Source: a virus. From it: a stretch of 22,028 bases of DNA. The notes below the pieces were generated by a model that did no database searches, was not told the DNA's origin, and saw only the letters and a program-made list of their open reading frames with translations. Position numbers and translations under genes: made by a program. The stretch lies in the IMG/VR virus record IMGVR_UViG_3300043465_001504, positions 1 through 22,028 of that record; one strand, written 5' to 3'. Below, in pieces: positions 1-6,887 of this stretch. Every line of letters starts with the position of its first letter. Within the stretch, counting starts at the first letter, position 1.

Positions 1-594
1 AAGTGGGGTTCCTTTTTAGGTCGTGAGACTTTTGAAGATTGCAAGGTTTCTTTACAACGACCGATGCAACTTCTTGAAGTGTTTGAGAGGGCGGGTCGTG
101 CAGCCGAAGCTCGCGGAGAGTTTCTTTCTTGGACTGTTCCAGTGACAGGCTTTCCTGTTGTTCAAAACTACACACAAGGTAATGTTAAGAAAATCTGGGT
201 GCAATACGGACCTCCAAAAGGAGAACGTCGTAGCACAGGTTATTACGAGAACACTTTGCAAATAGCAATTTCGTTCATAGAAGACGTAACACCTTCCAGA
301 GGTAAACAAGCATCAGGTGCAAGCCCTAATGCCATTCACAGTCTTGACGCTGCTCACCTTGCTTTGACAGTGTATCGTTGTGAATTTTCAGTAACAACGA
401 TTCATGACTCTTTCGGTTGTTTGCTTGCAGACATGCCGGCCCTGTTCAGCTGTATACGTTCGACATTTGTTGAACTCTATGCAGCTGACCCGTTGACATC
501 TCTTATGAGAGACATCGATGGCGATCTAACTCACGTTCAAATTGGGACGCTTAATATTGACCTAATACGTGATTCTGAGTATAGCTTTGTTTAA
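1..594 (+). CDS. T7-like single-subunit RNA polymerase, C-terminal part (5' end outside window)
   Basis: This is the C-terminal 197 residues of a single-subunit DNA-directed RNA polymerase, which transcribes the phage's own promoters. The frame is open from base 1, so the start lies upstream. Visible landmarks match the end of T7 gp1: a GFPVVQNY stretch (T7 GFPVWQEY), SGASPNAIHSLDAAHL (T7 SGIAPNFVHSQDGSHL), then the catalytic TTIHDSFGCLLAD motif whose Asp corresponds to T7 D812, and an extreme C-terminus ...DSEYSFV like T7 ...ESDFAFA. The terminal hydrophobic/aromatic foot, which lies next to the active site in T7 RNAP, is therefore kept. The stop is followed at once by AAGGAG, the ribosome binding site of the next gene. 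Family assignment is firm; promoter specificity cannot be read from this part alone. Confidence 0.96.
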   Translation, partial: KWGSFLGRETFEDCKVSLQRPMQLLEVFERAGRAAEARGEFLSWTVPVTGFPVVQNYTQGNVKKIWVQYGPPKGERRSTGYYENTLQIAISFIEDVTPSRGKQASGASPNAIHSLDAAHLALTVYRCEFSVTTIHDSFGCLLADMPALFSCIRSTFVELYAADPLTSLMRDIDGDLTHVQIGTLNIDLIRDSEYSFV

Positions 595-606
595 GGAGTA
601 CTGCAA

Positions 607-1050
607 GTGAAGGTATATCGAACAATGCAAGAAATGGGCGAAGATCAAACGCTCCCAATTTTTGCACCTGAAGTGCTTGCGTTCCAAGAGGCAATGAGCA
701 AGCAGTCTAACCTGAGTGGTTTCTTTGAAGCCGATTTTGGCGGAGACGTCTTTCTTGTCGAAACTTTAGAAGACCTGGATCAAATAGACACGCTCGAAGA
801 TGATCCTGCAAATAAAGCGCGTAGACTAAACATTAGAGAAACTGCCTCTACGTTTGACCAAGCTGCATACCTACCTGGTCGTACTTGGGCAATTATTTGG
901 ATGGCGACAAACAACAACGGTGGTAATGCGTATTTCATTCCTAAGTGTGTTGTAGAGCAGTGCCCCAACATTGAAATCAGCATGAAGTTATCGTCAGTAG
1001 ACGGACGCGTTGAAGAAATGAATAAGGATAACCGTTATGAAGATCACTAA
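607..1050 (+). CDS. Hypothetical phage protein, 147 aa, GTG start
   Basis: I do not recognise this protein. The GTG start is supported by AAGGAG at 593-598 with an 8-nt spacer, and the ORF follows the RNA polymerase stop by 12 nt. The product is acidic in its first half (VETLEDLDQIDTLEDD) and has a more hydrophobic centre (TWAIIWMATNNNGGNAYFIP). It shows no transmembrane segment, signal peptide or metal-binding motif that I can see. The 3' end overlaps the next gene by 14 nt, which suggests translational coupling. Position right after the RNA polymerase suggests an early gene, but no function can be given. Confidence 0.8.
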   Translation: MKVYRTMQEMGEDQTLPIFAPEVLAFQEAMSKQSNLSGFFEADFGGDVFLVETLEDLDQIDTLEDDPANKARRLNIRETASTFDQAAYLPGRTWAIIWMATNNNGGNAYFIPKCVVEQCPNIEISMKLSSVDGRVEEMNKDNRYEDH

Positions 1051-1237
1051 GATCTCTATGATTAGCGGTAAAGAAAACACGCTCGACTTGAATATAACAG
1101 AAGAGCAACTAACACGTTATAACGCTGGTGACGGTCTCATTCAGAACATTTTTCCTGATCTTACTCCAGGTGAAAGAGAGTTTCTGATGACGGGCATCAC
1201 TGAGGAAGAGTGGGATAAACACCTTAGGCCGGGATAA
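1037..1237 (+). CDS. Small conserved phage protein (MKITKISMISGK family), 66 aa
   Basis: This is a 66-residue acidic protein starting MKITKISMISGKENTLDLNI and ending in an LTPGEREFLMTGITEEEWDKH helix-rich part. The pattern (N-terminal I-S-M-I-S-G-K, ITEEQ, then EREF-MTGIT-EEWD) is one I associate with a small protein of unknown function found in many tailed phages, often near replication genes. The ATG lies inside the preceding gene (14-nt overlap), so translation is probably coupled. After its stop comes an 82-nt noncoding gap with the candidate promoter for the SSB gene. Its function is unknown. Confidence 0.82.
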   Translation: MKITKISMISGKENTLDLNITEEQLTRYNAGDGLIQNIFPDLTPGEREFLMTGITEEEWDKHLRPG

Positions 1238-1257
1238 GTCCACGGCAACGCAACGGC

Positions 1258-1279
1258 GAACCCGTTAACTTAACCCTCT
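1258..1279 (+). promoter_or_regulatory. Candidate phage RNA polymerase promoter upstream of the SSB gene
   Basis: The stretch GAACCCGTTAACTTAACCCT at 1258-1277 matches 19423-19442 (GACCCCGTTGACTTAACCCT) at 18 of 20 positions, and both are followed by [C/A]T. I found this motif nowhere else in the window. Both copies are in the same orientation, in noncoding gaps, upstream of the two genes with the most optimised codon usage. That is what promoters of a phage-encoded T7-like RNA polymerase should look like. The sequence does not fit the T7 consensus and no start site can be assigned. The promoter role is inferred. Confidence 0.6.
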
Positions 1280-1319
1280 CCCCACAACTACAACATTTAA
1301 TCCAAAAGGCACTATCCAA

Positions 1320-1973
1320 ATGGCGATTATCAAGAACGCTGAAATCTGGTACTTGAAGTGTGACGAAAAGCGTCCGAACGCAAAGTACAATAAAAAGAAC
1401 CCGACTTGGGAAGTTGAGATTCGGACTAACGTCCTTGAAGAAAAGAAGGCTTGGGAGGCTCTTGGCCTTGAGCCCAAAGCAGTCACCGACGAAGAGACCG
1501 GTGCGCGGCTTTACTGGCGTGTCAAGCTGCGGCGTAAGTCGATCAAAGTTGACACCAAGACTAACCCGCCAACTGAAACGCCGAATCCGGCACCAGAAGT
1601 CAAGAACGGCGCTCTGCAACCGATTGACCCTAACACGGTCGGTAATGGTTCTATCGCGAACATTCGTATCTTCCAATATGACTTTACTGATGACGATGGT
1701 CAAAAGAAACAAGTCAGTGTACTCATGGAAGTTCAAGTCATCAAGCACAAGGTCTACAAGCCCAAGAAGCGCGAAGATGAGTTCACGCCGACTGACACTG
1801 AAACCATTCAACCCGCCAAAATGGATGACGACGACAATCCTGAAGGCGACTCGGCTCCTGATCACGAAGATGACGGCTACATTGCGCCGCCTGTAAAAAA
1901 GCCGCTGGCTGACGACGACATTCCGTCGTTTACCCCACCGTCAAGTCCTGCTGCGCCTAAAGAAGGCTTTTAA
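1320..1973 (+). CDS. Single-stranded DNA-binding protein, T7 gp2.5-like
   Basis: This is a 217-aa protein that I read as the phage ssDNA-binding protein: it would coat single strands at the fork and recruit replisome partners. The N-terminal about 145 residues contain alternating beta-strand patterns and lysine/arginine/aromatic-rich segments (YNKKNPTWEVEIRTNV, YWRVKLRRKSIKVDTKTNPP, VSVLMEVQVIKHKVYKPKKR), consistent with an OB fold. The last about 60 residues form an acidic and proline-rich tail (MDDDDNPEGD, LADDDIPSF) ending in Lys-Glu-Gly-Phe. A C-terminal acidic tail with a terminal Phe is the hallmark of T7 gp2.5 (232 aa). Position between RNA polymerase and DNA polymerase fits. AAAAGG at 1304-1309 precedes the ATG. 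Codon usage is more CTG/GCC-rich than in neighbours, suggesting high expression. Sequence similarity to gp2.5 itself is low by eye, so this is structural-pattern recognition. Confidence 0.78.
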   Translation: MAIIKNAEIWYLKCDEKRPNAKYNKKNPTWEVEIRTNVLEEKKAWEALGLEPKAVTDEETGARLYWRVKLRRKSIKVDTKTNPPTETPNPAPEVKNGALQPIDPNTVGNGSIANIRIFQYDFTDDDGQKKQVSVLMEVQVIKHKVYKPKKREDEFTPTDTETIQPAKMDDDDNPEGDSAPDHEDDGYIAPPVKKPLADDDIPSFTPPSSPAAPKEGF

Positions 1974-1984
1974 CTAAAACTACA

Positions 1985-2012
1985 AGAGGGTCGTCTTAAC
2001 GGACGGCCCTCT
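1985..2012 (+). terminator. Stem-loop after the SSB gene, terminator-like without a clear U-tract
   Basis: AGAGGGTCGTC (1985-1995) pairs with GACGGCCCTCT (2002-2012) through 11 base pairs, one of them G-U, around the six-base loop TTAACG. It starts 11 nt after the SSB stop. The downstream sequence ATTAGCTTACG is not a proper U-run, so it may be a partial terminator, an RNase processing site or an mRNA-stabilising 3' hairpin for the SSB message rather than a classic Rho-independent terminator. Confidence 0.6.
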
Positions 2013-2037
2013 ATTAGCTTACGAGAGGGAAACATCA

Positions 2038-2418
2038 ATGCGATTTACTTATGAACTAAAGAACAAAGACGGCAGTCGTAAAGATATTCATACGCGGCTA
2101 CGCTATGAAGACTTTGCTGCGCACATTCGCACCGGCGGCTGGATAGACGTAACAGATCAAGAACGCGTGGCTAAAATGGGACAAAACTACGATTACATTG
2201 ATTACTCTTTCCACACGGTTATGCAATTAAACTTCTTTGTAGAAAATAATCGGAATGAAGCAAACGTTTGGGCAAAAAACGAGCCTAAACCAGTAGAGCT
2301 TCCGATAGTCGTACAAGAGGAAATTGCGTGGCTGCATGAATTGCTAGATGTACTTGTTCGCTGTCCTCGTCCGTCTTTGTTGAGCACAGTAAGCAATATT
2401 CTGTCAGGTCGTAGCTAA
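2038..2418 (+). CDS. Hypothetical phage protein, 126 aa
   Basis: This protein is not recognised. It starts MRFTYELKNKDGSRKDIHTRL, has an aromatic-rich middle (GGWIDVTDQERVAKMGQNYDYIDYSFHTVMQLNFFVENNR) and a helical C-terminus (EEIAWLHELLDVLVRCPRPSLLSTVSNIL). GAGAGGGA at 2023-2030 is a good ribosome binding site 7 nt from the ATG. The stop TAA shares its last base with the ATG of the DNA polymerase (TAATG), so the two are coupled and a replication-linked role is possible. There is no catalytic motif visible. In T7 the slot between SSB and the replication enzymes holds endonuclease I and lysozyme, but this protein resembles neither. Confidence 0.82.
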   Translation: MRFTYELKNKDGSRKDIHTRLRYEDFAAHIRTGGWIDVTDQERVAKMGQNYDYIDYSFHTVMQLNFFVENNRNEANVWAKNEPKPVELPIVVQEEIAWLHELLDVLVRCPRPSLLSTVSNILSGRS

Positions 2419-4472
2419 TGTGGAAACGCATCTACTTCGACATTGAAGGTGACGCGCTGCTTCGTCACGTAAGTCGTATGTGGTTGCTGTTTGCAATTGA
2501 TCTTGATACTGGAGAAAAGCGTTATTTTCTAGAAGGCGACCACGGTTGGCGCGCGCTGTTTGATAACGCCGATCTTGTTGTTGGTCATAACATCACAGGT
2601 TACGATCTAAAGGTGCTTAAAAAACTCTTTGGATATGTCCTAAAACCACATACAAAGAAAATTGACACTGCGCTTCTTTCTCGTGTTCTTAACTGGAAAC
2701 GCTTCGGTAACGATGTTCGCCACAGCCTTGAAGCGTGGGGTCTTGCTCTTGGTTATCCTAAGATTGAGTTTGACGACTTCTCTAAGTTTAGTCCTGAAAT
2801 GCTCACTTATTGTGAGCGTGACTGCGACCTTGGCGTCATGGTATTTAACGTTGTTATGGGTGAGTATGTCGCAACGCGTGAACGGAGCCCGGTAATTGCG
2901 GAATACCTTCGCGCTGAACACGCTGTTGCTGATTGGTCTGCTGAAGCCGAGCTGCAAGGCTGGCCTTTTGACCTTGAAGCAGCAATTGAGCTAGAAGAAA
3001 TTCTTCAAAAAGAACTTGACAGAGCGCATGAGCTGCTGTCCCACAAGCTTGGAATGAAAGCCGTGATTGTTGATCGTGTACCTCACGAAGGTATCGGTGA
3101 GCCAATGTCGATGCTCTATACTAAGCAAGGCATCTATCACGCAGCTAAAGCTTCGTGGTTTGGTATTGAGCCTATTGAAGCTTGGATGGAAGTCGAAGAA
3201 CGCCCGTATCAACGTGAGTTTGTCGGTCCTTACTGCCGTGTCAAGTTTGAGGACCTCAGTCTTGACTCAAGCGACGATGTCAAAGTCTTTCTTTACAGAC
3301 AAGGCTGGGAGCCTGATGAGTTCAACTACAAGAAAGATCCTGTAACAAAGCGTAGAACGAAAGAAATTTCTTCAGCCAAGATTACAGAAAGTTCTCTTGA
3401 ATTTCTTGGTGGTGATGGTGTTCTTTATCGTGAGTTTGTTGTAGCTAAGTCAAGACACTCTAATCTTAAAACATGGATTGAAGAGTGCGACGCAGACGGT
3501 AATCTTCACGGTAGTTGTATGACGGTTGGAACACCTTCAATGCGTTCTACTCACAAGGTTATCGTGAACATTCCTTCCAGCGATTCCGCTTGGGGTCGCC
3601 AAATGCGCTCACTGTTTAAGTGCAAGCCTGGTTGGAAGCTCATCGGTTGTGACTCTGCATCTAACCAAGCACGTGGTCTTGCTCATAACCTCGGTGACCC
3701 TGTCTTTACAGACAACTTGATCAACGGTGATATTCACAAATACAATGCTGTACTGCTTGACGGCGTTCTTGCAAATATGCGTTTTAACTGGACAGACTTT
3801 GTAGTCCGTACAGACAAGGCTCGTATTCCTGAAACGCTTGAACGCTGGCTACAACAACGTGGCTTTACCAAAAAAGAGTATCTTGAAAACCGACTACGGT
3901 CTAATCGTAAAGGGGCGCGTAAATGGGCTGAGAAGTTCATATTCGCGGTTAAGAGAGCCGCCGCTAAGCGCATTCTCTACGCCTTTCTTTTCGGTGCTGG
4001 CGGTGCTAAACTTTGGCTTTATATCACAGGCGCATCCGACGTTACACAAGGTAACAAACTAAAGAACGGTTTCACCAAAGCAGTTCCAGGCTTTAAAGAC
4101 TTAATTGACAAGCTGGAACGTATTTATAATAGTACTAAAAAGTACGGTGACGGCTACATTCCTGGAATCGGTGGGAACCGTATTTATGTAGATAGCAATC
4201 ACAAGTTGCTAGTTTATCATCTTCAAGCAACGGAAAAAGCAACGTGTGGAGCGGCTTTGATGCTCACAATGGAGAGACTTGAAGCTGCAGGTATTCCTTA
4301 CGTTCCTTGTATTATGATGCACGATGAGATTGATTTCATGGTACCTGAAGAGCACGCTGAGACAGCTCGCTTGATTGGTAAACAAGCATTCATGGATGGT
4401 CCGAAGTTGTTTGGAATCACTATCATGGACGGTAGCGGCAAGGTCGGAGATAATTGGTTTGACGTCCATTGA
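2418..4472 (+). CDS. DNA polymerase, family A, T7 gp5-like with 3'-5' exonuclease
   Basis: This is the replicative polymerase, 684 aa against 704 for T7 gp5. The N-terminal proofreading domain shows the exo motifs: DIEGDALL (D8, E10), HNITGYDLKVL, and YCERDCDLGVMVF (about residues 131-143). The polymerase motifs are: motif A GCDSASNQARGLAH with catalytic D412; motif B RAAAKRILYAFLFGAG with R513, K517 and Y521 (Y521 sits where T7 has Tyr526, the residue linked to poor ddNTP discrimination); motif C MMHDEIDF with H635-D636-E637. Two oddities stand out. The usual steric-gate Glu of motif A (T7 E480) is Gln417, and about 58 extra residues lie between motifs A and B compared with T7. The start is coupled to the preceding gene (TAATG). 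An HNH endonuclease gene follows with a 14-nt overlap. The polymerase itself is continuous, with no intron or intein visible. Confidence 0.97.
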   Translation: MWKRIYFDIEGDALLRHVSRMWLLFAIDLDTGEKRYFLEGDHGWRALFDNADLVVGHNITGYDLKVLKKLFGYVLKPHTKKIDTALLSRVLNWKRFGNDVRHSLEAWGLALGYPKIEFDDFSKFSPEMLTYCERDCDLGVMVFNVVMGEYVATRERSPVIAEYLRAEHAVADWSAEAELQGWPFDLEAAIELEEILQKELDRAHELLSHKLGMKAVIVDRVPHEGIGEPMSMLYTKQGIYHAAKASWFGIEPIEAWMEVEERPYQREFVGPYCRVKFEDLSLDSSDDVKVFLYRQGWEPDEFNYKKDPVTKRRTKEISSAKITESSLEFLGGDGVLYREFVVAKSRHSNLKTWIEECDADGNLHGSCMTVGTPSMRSTHKVIVNIPSSDSAWGRQMRSLFKCKPGWKLIGCDSASNQARGLAHNLGDPVFTDNLINGDIHKYNAVLLDGVLANMRFNWTDFVVRTDKARIPETLERWLQQRGFTKKEYLENRLRSNRKGARKWAEKFIFAVKRAAAKRILYAFLFGAGGAKLWLYITGASDVTQGNKLKNGFTKAVPGFKDLIDKLERIYNSTKKYGDGYIPGIGGNRIYVDSNHKLLVYHLQATEKATCGAALMLTMERLEAAGIPYVPCIMMHDEIDFMVPEEHAETARLIGKQAFMDGPKLFGITIMDGSGKVGDNWFDVH

Positions 4473-4911
4473 TTGGAATAAGTATTTTGATTACGTAGAA
4501 GGCTTTCTCGTTTGGAAGGTATCGCGTGGACGTGTCAAAGCAGGTCAGATTGCTGGAAATGTGAATGGTGCCGGTTACTGGCAAGTTATGCTTGATGGTC
4601 GTAATCACATGGTTGCTAGAATCGTTTGGGAGTTACACAATGGCGCAATAGCAGCAGACTGTGAGATTGACCATTTCGATCGCGATCGACAAAACAATCT
4701 GATAGAGAACCTTCGCGAAAAGACACCATCGCGTAATTGCCATAATCGAGAGAATCCAGCGAACAAACACGGGTTTCCTGGAGTTCAGAAGGTAGGCACA
4801 CGCTTTTCTGCGTCTATTCAGGATAACGTTGGACGTCGATATCTCGGTCGTTTTGATACTGCCGAAGCAGCCTCTGCAGTGTACCAAGCAGAAAAAGCTA
4901 AATACAGCTAA
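4459..4911 (+). CDS. HNH homing endonuclease with C-terminal AP2 DNA-binding domain
   Basis: This is a free-standing homing endonuclease of about 150 aa that would nick or cut a phage target and spread by repair. The start of homology is the typical phage HNH opening IDWNKYFDYVEGFLVWK, followed by a GYWQVMLDGRNHMVARIVWELHN region, the HNH core CEIDHFDRDRQNNLIENLR...RNCHNR (His, Asn and Asn present), and an AP2-like C-terminus (GVQKVGTRFSASI...RRYLGRFDTAEAASAVYQAEK). I chose TTG at 4459 because GGAG at 4446-4449 lies 9 nt upstream and homology begins three residues later. An in-frame ATG at 4375 exists, but it lies deep in the polymerase gene and its extra residues are only polymerase shadow. 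ATT at 4468 is another option. It sits at the 3' end of the polymerase gene, a common homing site. Confidence 0.88.
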   Translation: MTSIDWNKYFDYVEGFLVWKVSRGRVKAGQIAGNVNGAGYWQVMLDGRNHMVARIVWELHNGAIAADCEIDHFDRDRQNNLIENLREKTPSRNCHNRENPANKHGFPGVQKVGTRFSASIQDNVGRRYLGRFDTAEAASAVYQAEKAKYS

Positions 4912-4923
4912 GAGGAGAACATA

Positions 4924-5250
4924 ATGAAAAAACCAGTACCGTGGGCGCTAAAGAAAGCGCGAGACCTTGCCTGTGAAAAAGCAGACACAACCACTATGGA
5001 GCGTCACATTGTTAATGGCGACTTTGACAACACACCCATGATGATGGCACTTACTTCGTTGGTTGAAAGTCATTTTCCAGACCCGTATCTTATAGCAGCA
5101 CGACAGCTTGCTGTTGACGTCTACAAAGAAGCAGGATCACCTTGTTTAGGCGCGCTTGCTAGCGACTACCTCAACGGCAGCAAAGACACCTCCCTGGAAG
5201 TTCGTGTTGCTTACCGTGCTTTGCTTCACTTGGAGAATCCACCATCATGA
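4924..5250 (+). CDS. Hypothetical phage protein, 108 aa
   Basis: This small, mostly helical protein is not recognised (MKKPVPWALKKARDLACEKADTTTMERH..., SHFPDPYLIAARQLAVDVYKEAGSPCLGALASDYL). AGAGGAG lies just upstream of the ATG. The stop overlaps the start of the MazG-like gene (ATGA), so the two are translated together. It contains three cysteines in no metal-binding pattern that I can identify. The location among polymerase, MazG-like and exonuclease genes suggests a role in nucleotide or DNA metabolism, but nothing in the sequence proves it. Confidence 0.82.
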   Translation: MKKPVPWALKKARDLACEKADTTTMERHIVNGDFDNTPMMMALTSLVESHFPDPYLIAARQLAVDVYKEAGSPCLGALASDYLNGSKDTSLEVRVAYRALLHLENPPS

Positions 5251-5549
5251 TGACACGAGAACAATACCTCTTTCAGTGTCTCGCAGAAGAGCTTATTGAA
5301 GTCGCCAAGGAGTGTCTCAAAGCATCTCGCTTTGGGCCTCTCTGTGACTGGTATGAAGGTCAAACAAATCTACAACGGGCCAACGTCGAATGGTCGCAAG
5401 TCAGCGCGATTATGGACATCATTGAGTGTGAGTTCGGACACAAATTCATTACTGATCAAACAGAAGTAGAAAAGAAACTAAATACCTTTGAAATGTTCTA
5501 TGATCATTCGGTTCGCCTAGGGATGGTAAAGGGGGCGCAAAGATGCTAG
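5247..5549 (+). CDS. MazG-like nucleotide pyrophosphohydrolase-fold protein
   Basis: This is a 100-aa all-helical protein with the opening pattern REQYLFQCLAEELIEVAKECLKASRFG that I know from phage MazG-like proteins. MazG enzymes hydrolyse NTPs or dNTPs to monophosphates using Mg bound by an ExxE...ExxD set. Here the first part is present as E14-E15-x-x-E18. The second part reads E48-W-S-Q51 where E-x-x-D is expected, with an Asp only at 57, so catalytic activity is uncertain. The start is ATG 5247 (ATGATG; 5250 is equally possible), overlapping the previous stop. Its 3' end overlaps the exonuclease start by 7 nt. A role in nucleotide pool or alarmone turnover is inferred from the family. 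Confidence 0.72.
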   Translation: MMTREQYLFQCLAEELIEVAKECLKASRFGPLCDWYEGQTNLQRANVEWSQVSAIMDIIECEFGHKFITDQTEVEKKLNTFEMFYDHSVRLGMVKGAQRC

Positions 5550-6397
5550 CAATCATTGACGGTGACGTTCTCGCTTACCAAGCTTGTCGTTCCCGTTACG
5601 TCAAAAACGATCTTGGCAATGGCTCTCAACTTGTCCCTCTTGACGAAAACGGTCAGCGCATTTATGAAGAGTTTACAAAAGAGCAAGATACGCAGTACAT
5701 GAAAGAATGTTGGCGTAACTTTCAAAAAGAACTTGAAAGGTTGCTTGAAACAGTCTTTGCTGACGATTTCGTTATGGCAGTTAAAGGAGAAGGTTGCTTT
5801 CGAAAGCTAATCTTTCCTGAGTACAAGATGAACCGCCATAAAGAAAACGCGCCGGAACGATATCTCACTAACTTTGTTCCGGCACTTCGTGAATTGGCTG
5901 TAATGAACGAGCTCGCCATACCGTCACACTTCTGTGAGGCTGATGACCTTATCCGTATCTGGGCAGAAGAAGCGCGTCGTGCAGGTCAAGACTATGTTAT
6001 TTGCTCTATTGATAAAGATCTTCAATGCATTCCTGGTTTGCACTATGTTATGCATTACATAGACGAAAAACGAGGTCCGTTAACTGTCACTGAAGACGAC
6101 GCAAAGCGCTTCTATTACAAACAACTTATAATGGGCGACTCGACTGACAACATCGCCGGTGTTCCCGGTATCGGTAAAGTCAAGGCCGGTAAAATGATCG
6201 AGAAGTGTGTCACTGAGGCTGACATGCAAGAGGCTGTTGTGAACGCTTACTTGACAGCTTACCCACCAGACGTTCACGGTGACCGTGCATGGTACGAGCA
6301 ATTTATCCTAAATGGTAAGTTAATTCACATTCAAACACACTGGAACGACTACTTTGAGTGTGATAAGTGGCCTATCATAAAGGAGCTTAGAGGCTAA
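5543..6397 (+). CDS. 5'-3' exonuclease, FEN-1/T7 gp6-like
   Basis: This is a 284-aa flap/5'-exonuclease of the PIN-like FEN superfamily, which in T7-like phages removes RNA primers and degrades host DNA into nucleotides. The acidic metal ligands are visible in order: LAIIDGDVLAYQ at the N-terminus; FRKLIFPEYKMNRHKENAPE, the conserved basic arch region; CEADDLIRIW; CSIDKDLQCIPG; and MGDSTDNIAGVPGIGKVKAGKMI, a helix-hairpin-helix (H3TH) DNA-binding motif carrying the last Asp pair. The length is close to T7 gp6 (300 aa). It overlaps the MazG-like gene by 7 nt and is followed after 1 nt by the GIY-YIG gene. All key residues I look for are present. Confidence 0.95.
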   Translation: MLAIIDGDVLAYQACRSRYVKNDLGNGSQLVPLDENGQRIYEEFTKEQDTQYMKECWRNFQKELERLLETVFADDFVMAVKGEGCFRKLIFPEYKMNRHKENAPERYLTNFVPALRELAVMNELAIPSHFCEADDLIRIWAEEARRAGQDYVICSIDKDLQCIPGLHYVMHYIDEKRGPLTVTEDDAKRFYYKQLIMGDSTDNIAGVPGIGKVKAGKMIEKCVTEADMQEAVVNAYLTAYPPDVHGDRAWYEQFILNGKLIHIQTHWNDYFECDKWPIIKELRG

Positions 6398-6398
6398 T

Positions 6399-6887
6399 AT
6401 GAAACCTTTCACCGGCATCGTGCCTCCTGCACCTGAAATCGTCGTACCTCGTTTCGACAACGGTCGCTGGCACTTTGAAGAACAAATGGGCGGTAAAGAG
6501 TTTGTTGGCTTCGTTTATGTAATCTACGATAATGTGCTCAATCGTGCGTATCTGGGTAAGAAGTTATACCGCGGTCATGGTCAAGTTAATAAAGGCCTAG
6601 AAAGTGACTGGCGGCGTTACAAGTCATCATCTACGCTGCTTAAAGACATGTGGAAAGAACGTCCCATGTCAGAGTTTGAATTTGTTTGTATTGAGCAATA
6701 CCGTACAAAAGGTGCATTGTCTTATTCTGAATCGTGGTCGCTAGCGTTTGTTGAAGCACCTACGACTAAATACTTTTATAACACACGCTTAGAAGGTGTG
6801 TCTTGGAAAGTTTCAGAGGCAATCACAATTCGTCACAAGCAGCACTTAATTAATCTTCTGGAGAGAATGAATGAGAATCGTATTTAA
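6399..6887 (+). CDS. SegE-like GIY-YIG endonuclease
   Basis: This 162-aa protein has GFVYVIYDNVLNRAYLGKK (about residues 35-53), a GIY-YIG signature in its divergent form (VY...YLG), followed by GLESDWRRYKSSSTLLKDM, which matches the [E]SDW-x-YxxSS pattern I associate with the SegE-like GIY-YIG group of T-even and other phages. Further on come a YSESWSLAFVEA segment with a Glu positioned as in GIY-YIG active sites, and a YYN-like FYNTRLEGVSWK end. The predicted function is a site- or structure-specific DNA nuclease. It could be a homing enzyme or do the work of the missing T7 endonuclease I. AGAGG at 6389-6393 is its ribosome binding site. Its last 17 nt overlap the next small gene. Confidence 0.75.
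   Translation: MKPFTGIVPPAPEIVVPRFDNGRWHFEEQMGGKEFVGFVYVIYDNVLNRAYLGKKLYRGHGQVNKGLESDWRRYKSSSTLLKDMWKERPMSEFEFVCIEQYRTKGALSYSESWSLAFVEAPTTKYFYNTRLEGVSWKVSEAITIRHKQHLINLLERMNENRI

Noticed and set aside
1224-1865. Minus-strand ORF of 213 codons opposite the SSB gene
   Set aside because: It is a mirror of the well-supported SSB gene, has no SD, gives a low-complexity Val/Leu/Arg product, and no other gene in the window is on the minus strand.
1360-1896. Plus-strand alternate-frame ORF of 178 codons inside the SSB gene
   Set aside because: The product is Ser/Thr/Arg-rich without pattern, and the SSB frame explains the region, including the acidic tail and final Phe.
4375-4458. ATG at 4375 as the start of the HNH gene
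   Set aside because: It would overlap the polymerase by nearly 100 nt and add 28 residues without HNH similarity; the TTG at 4459 has a better placed SD and begins near the conserved opening.
2418-4911. Intron or intein in the DNA polymerase gene, suggested by the HNH ORF
   Set aside because: Exo motifs and polymerase motifs A, B and C run in one uninterrupted frame to a normal C-terminus; the HNH gene lies after it.
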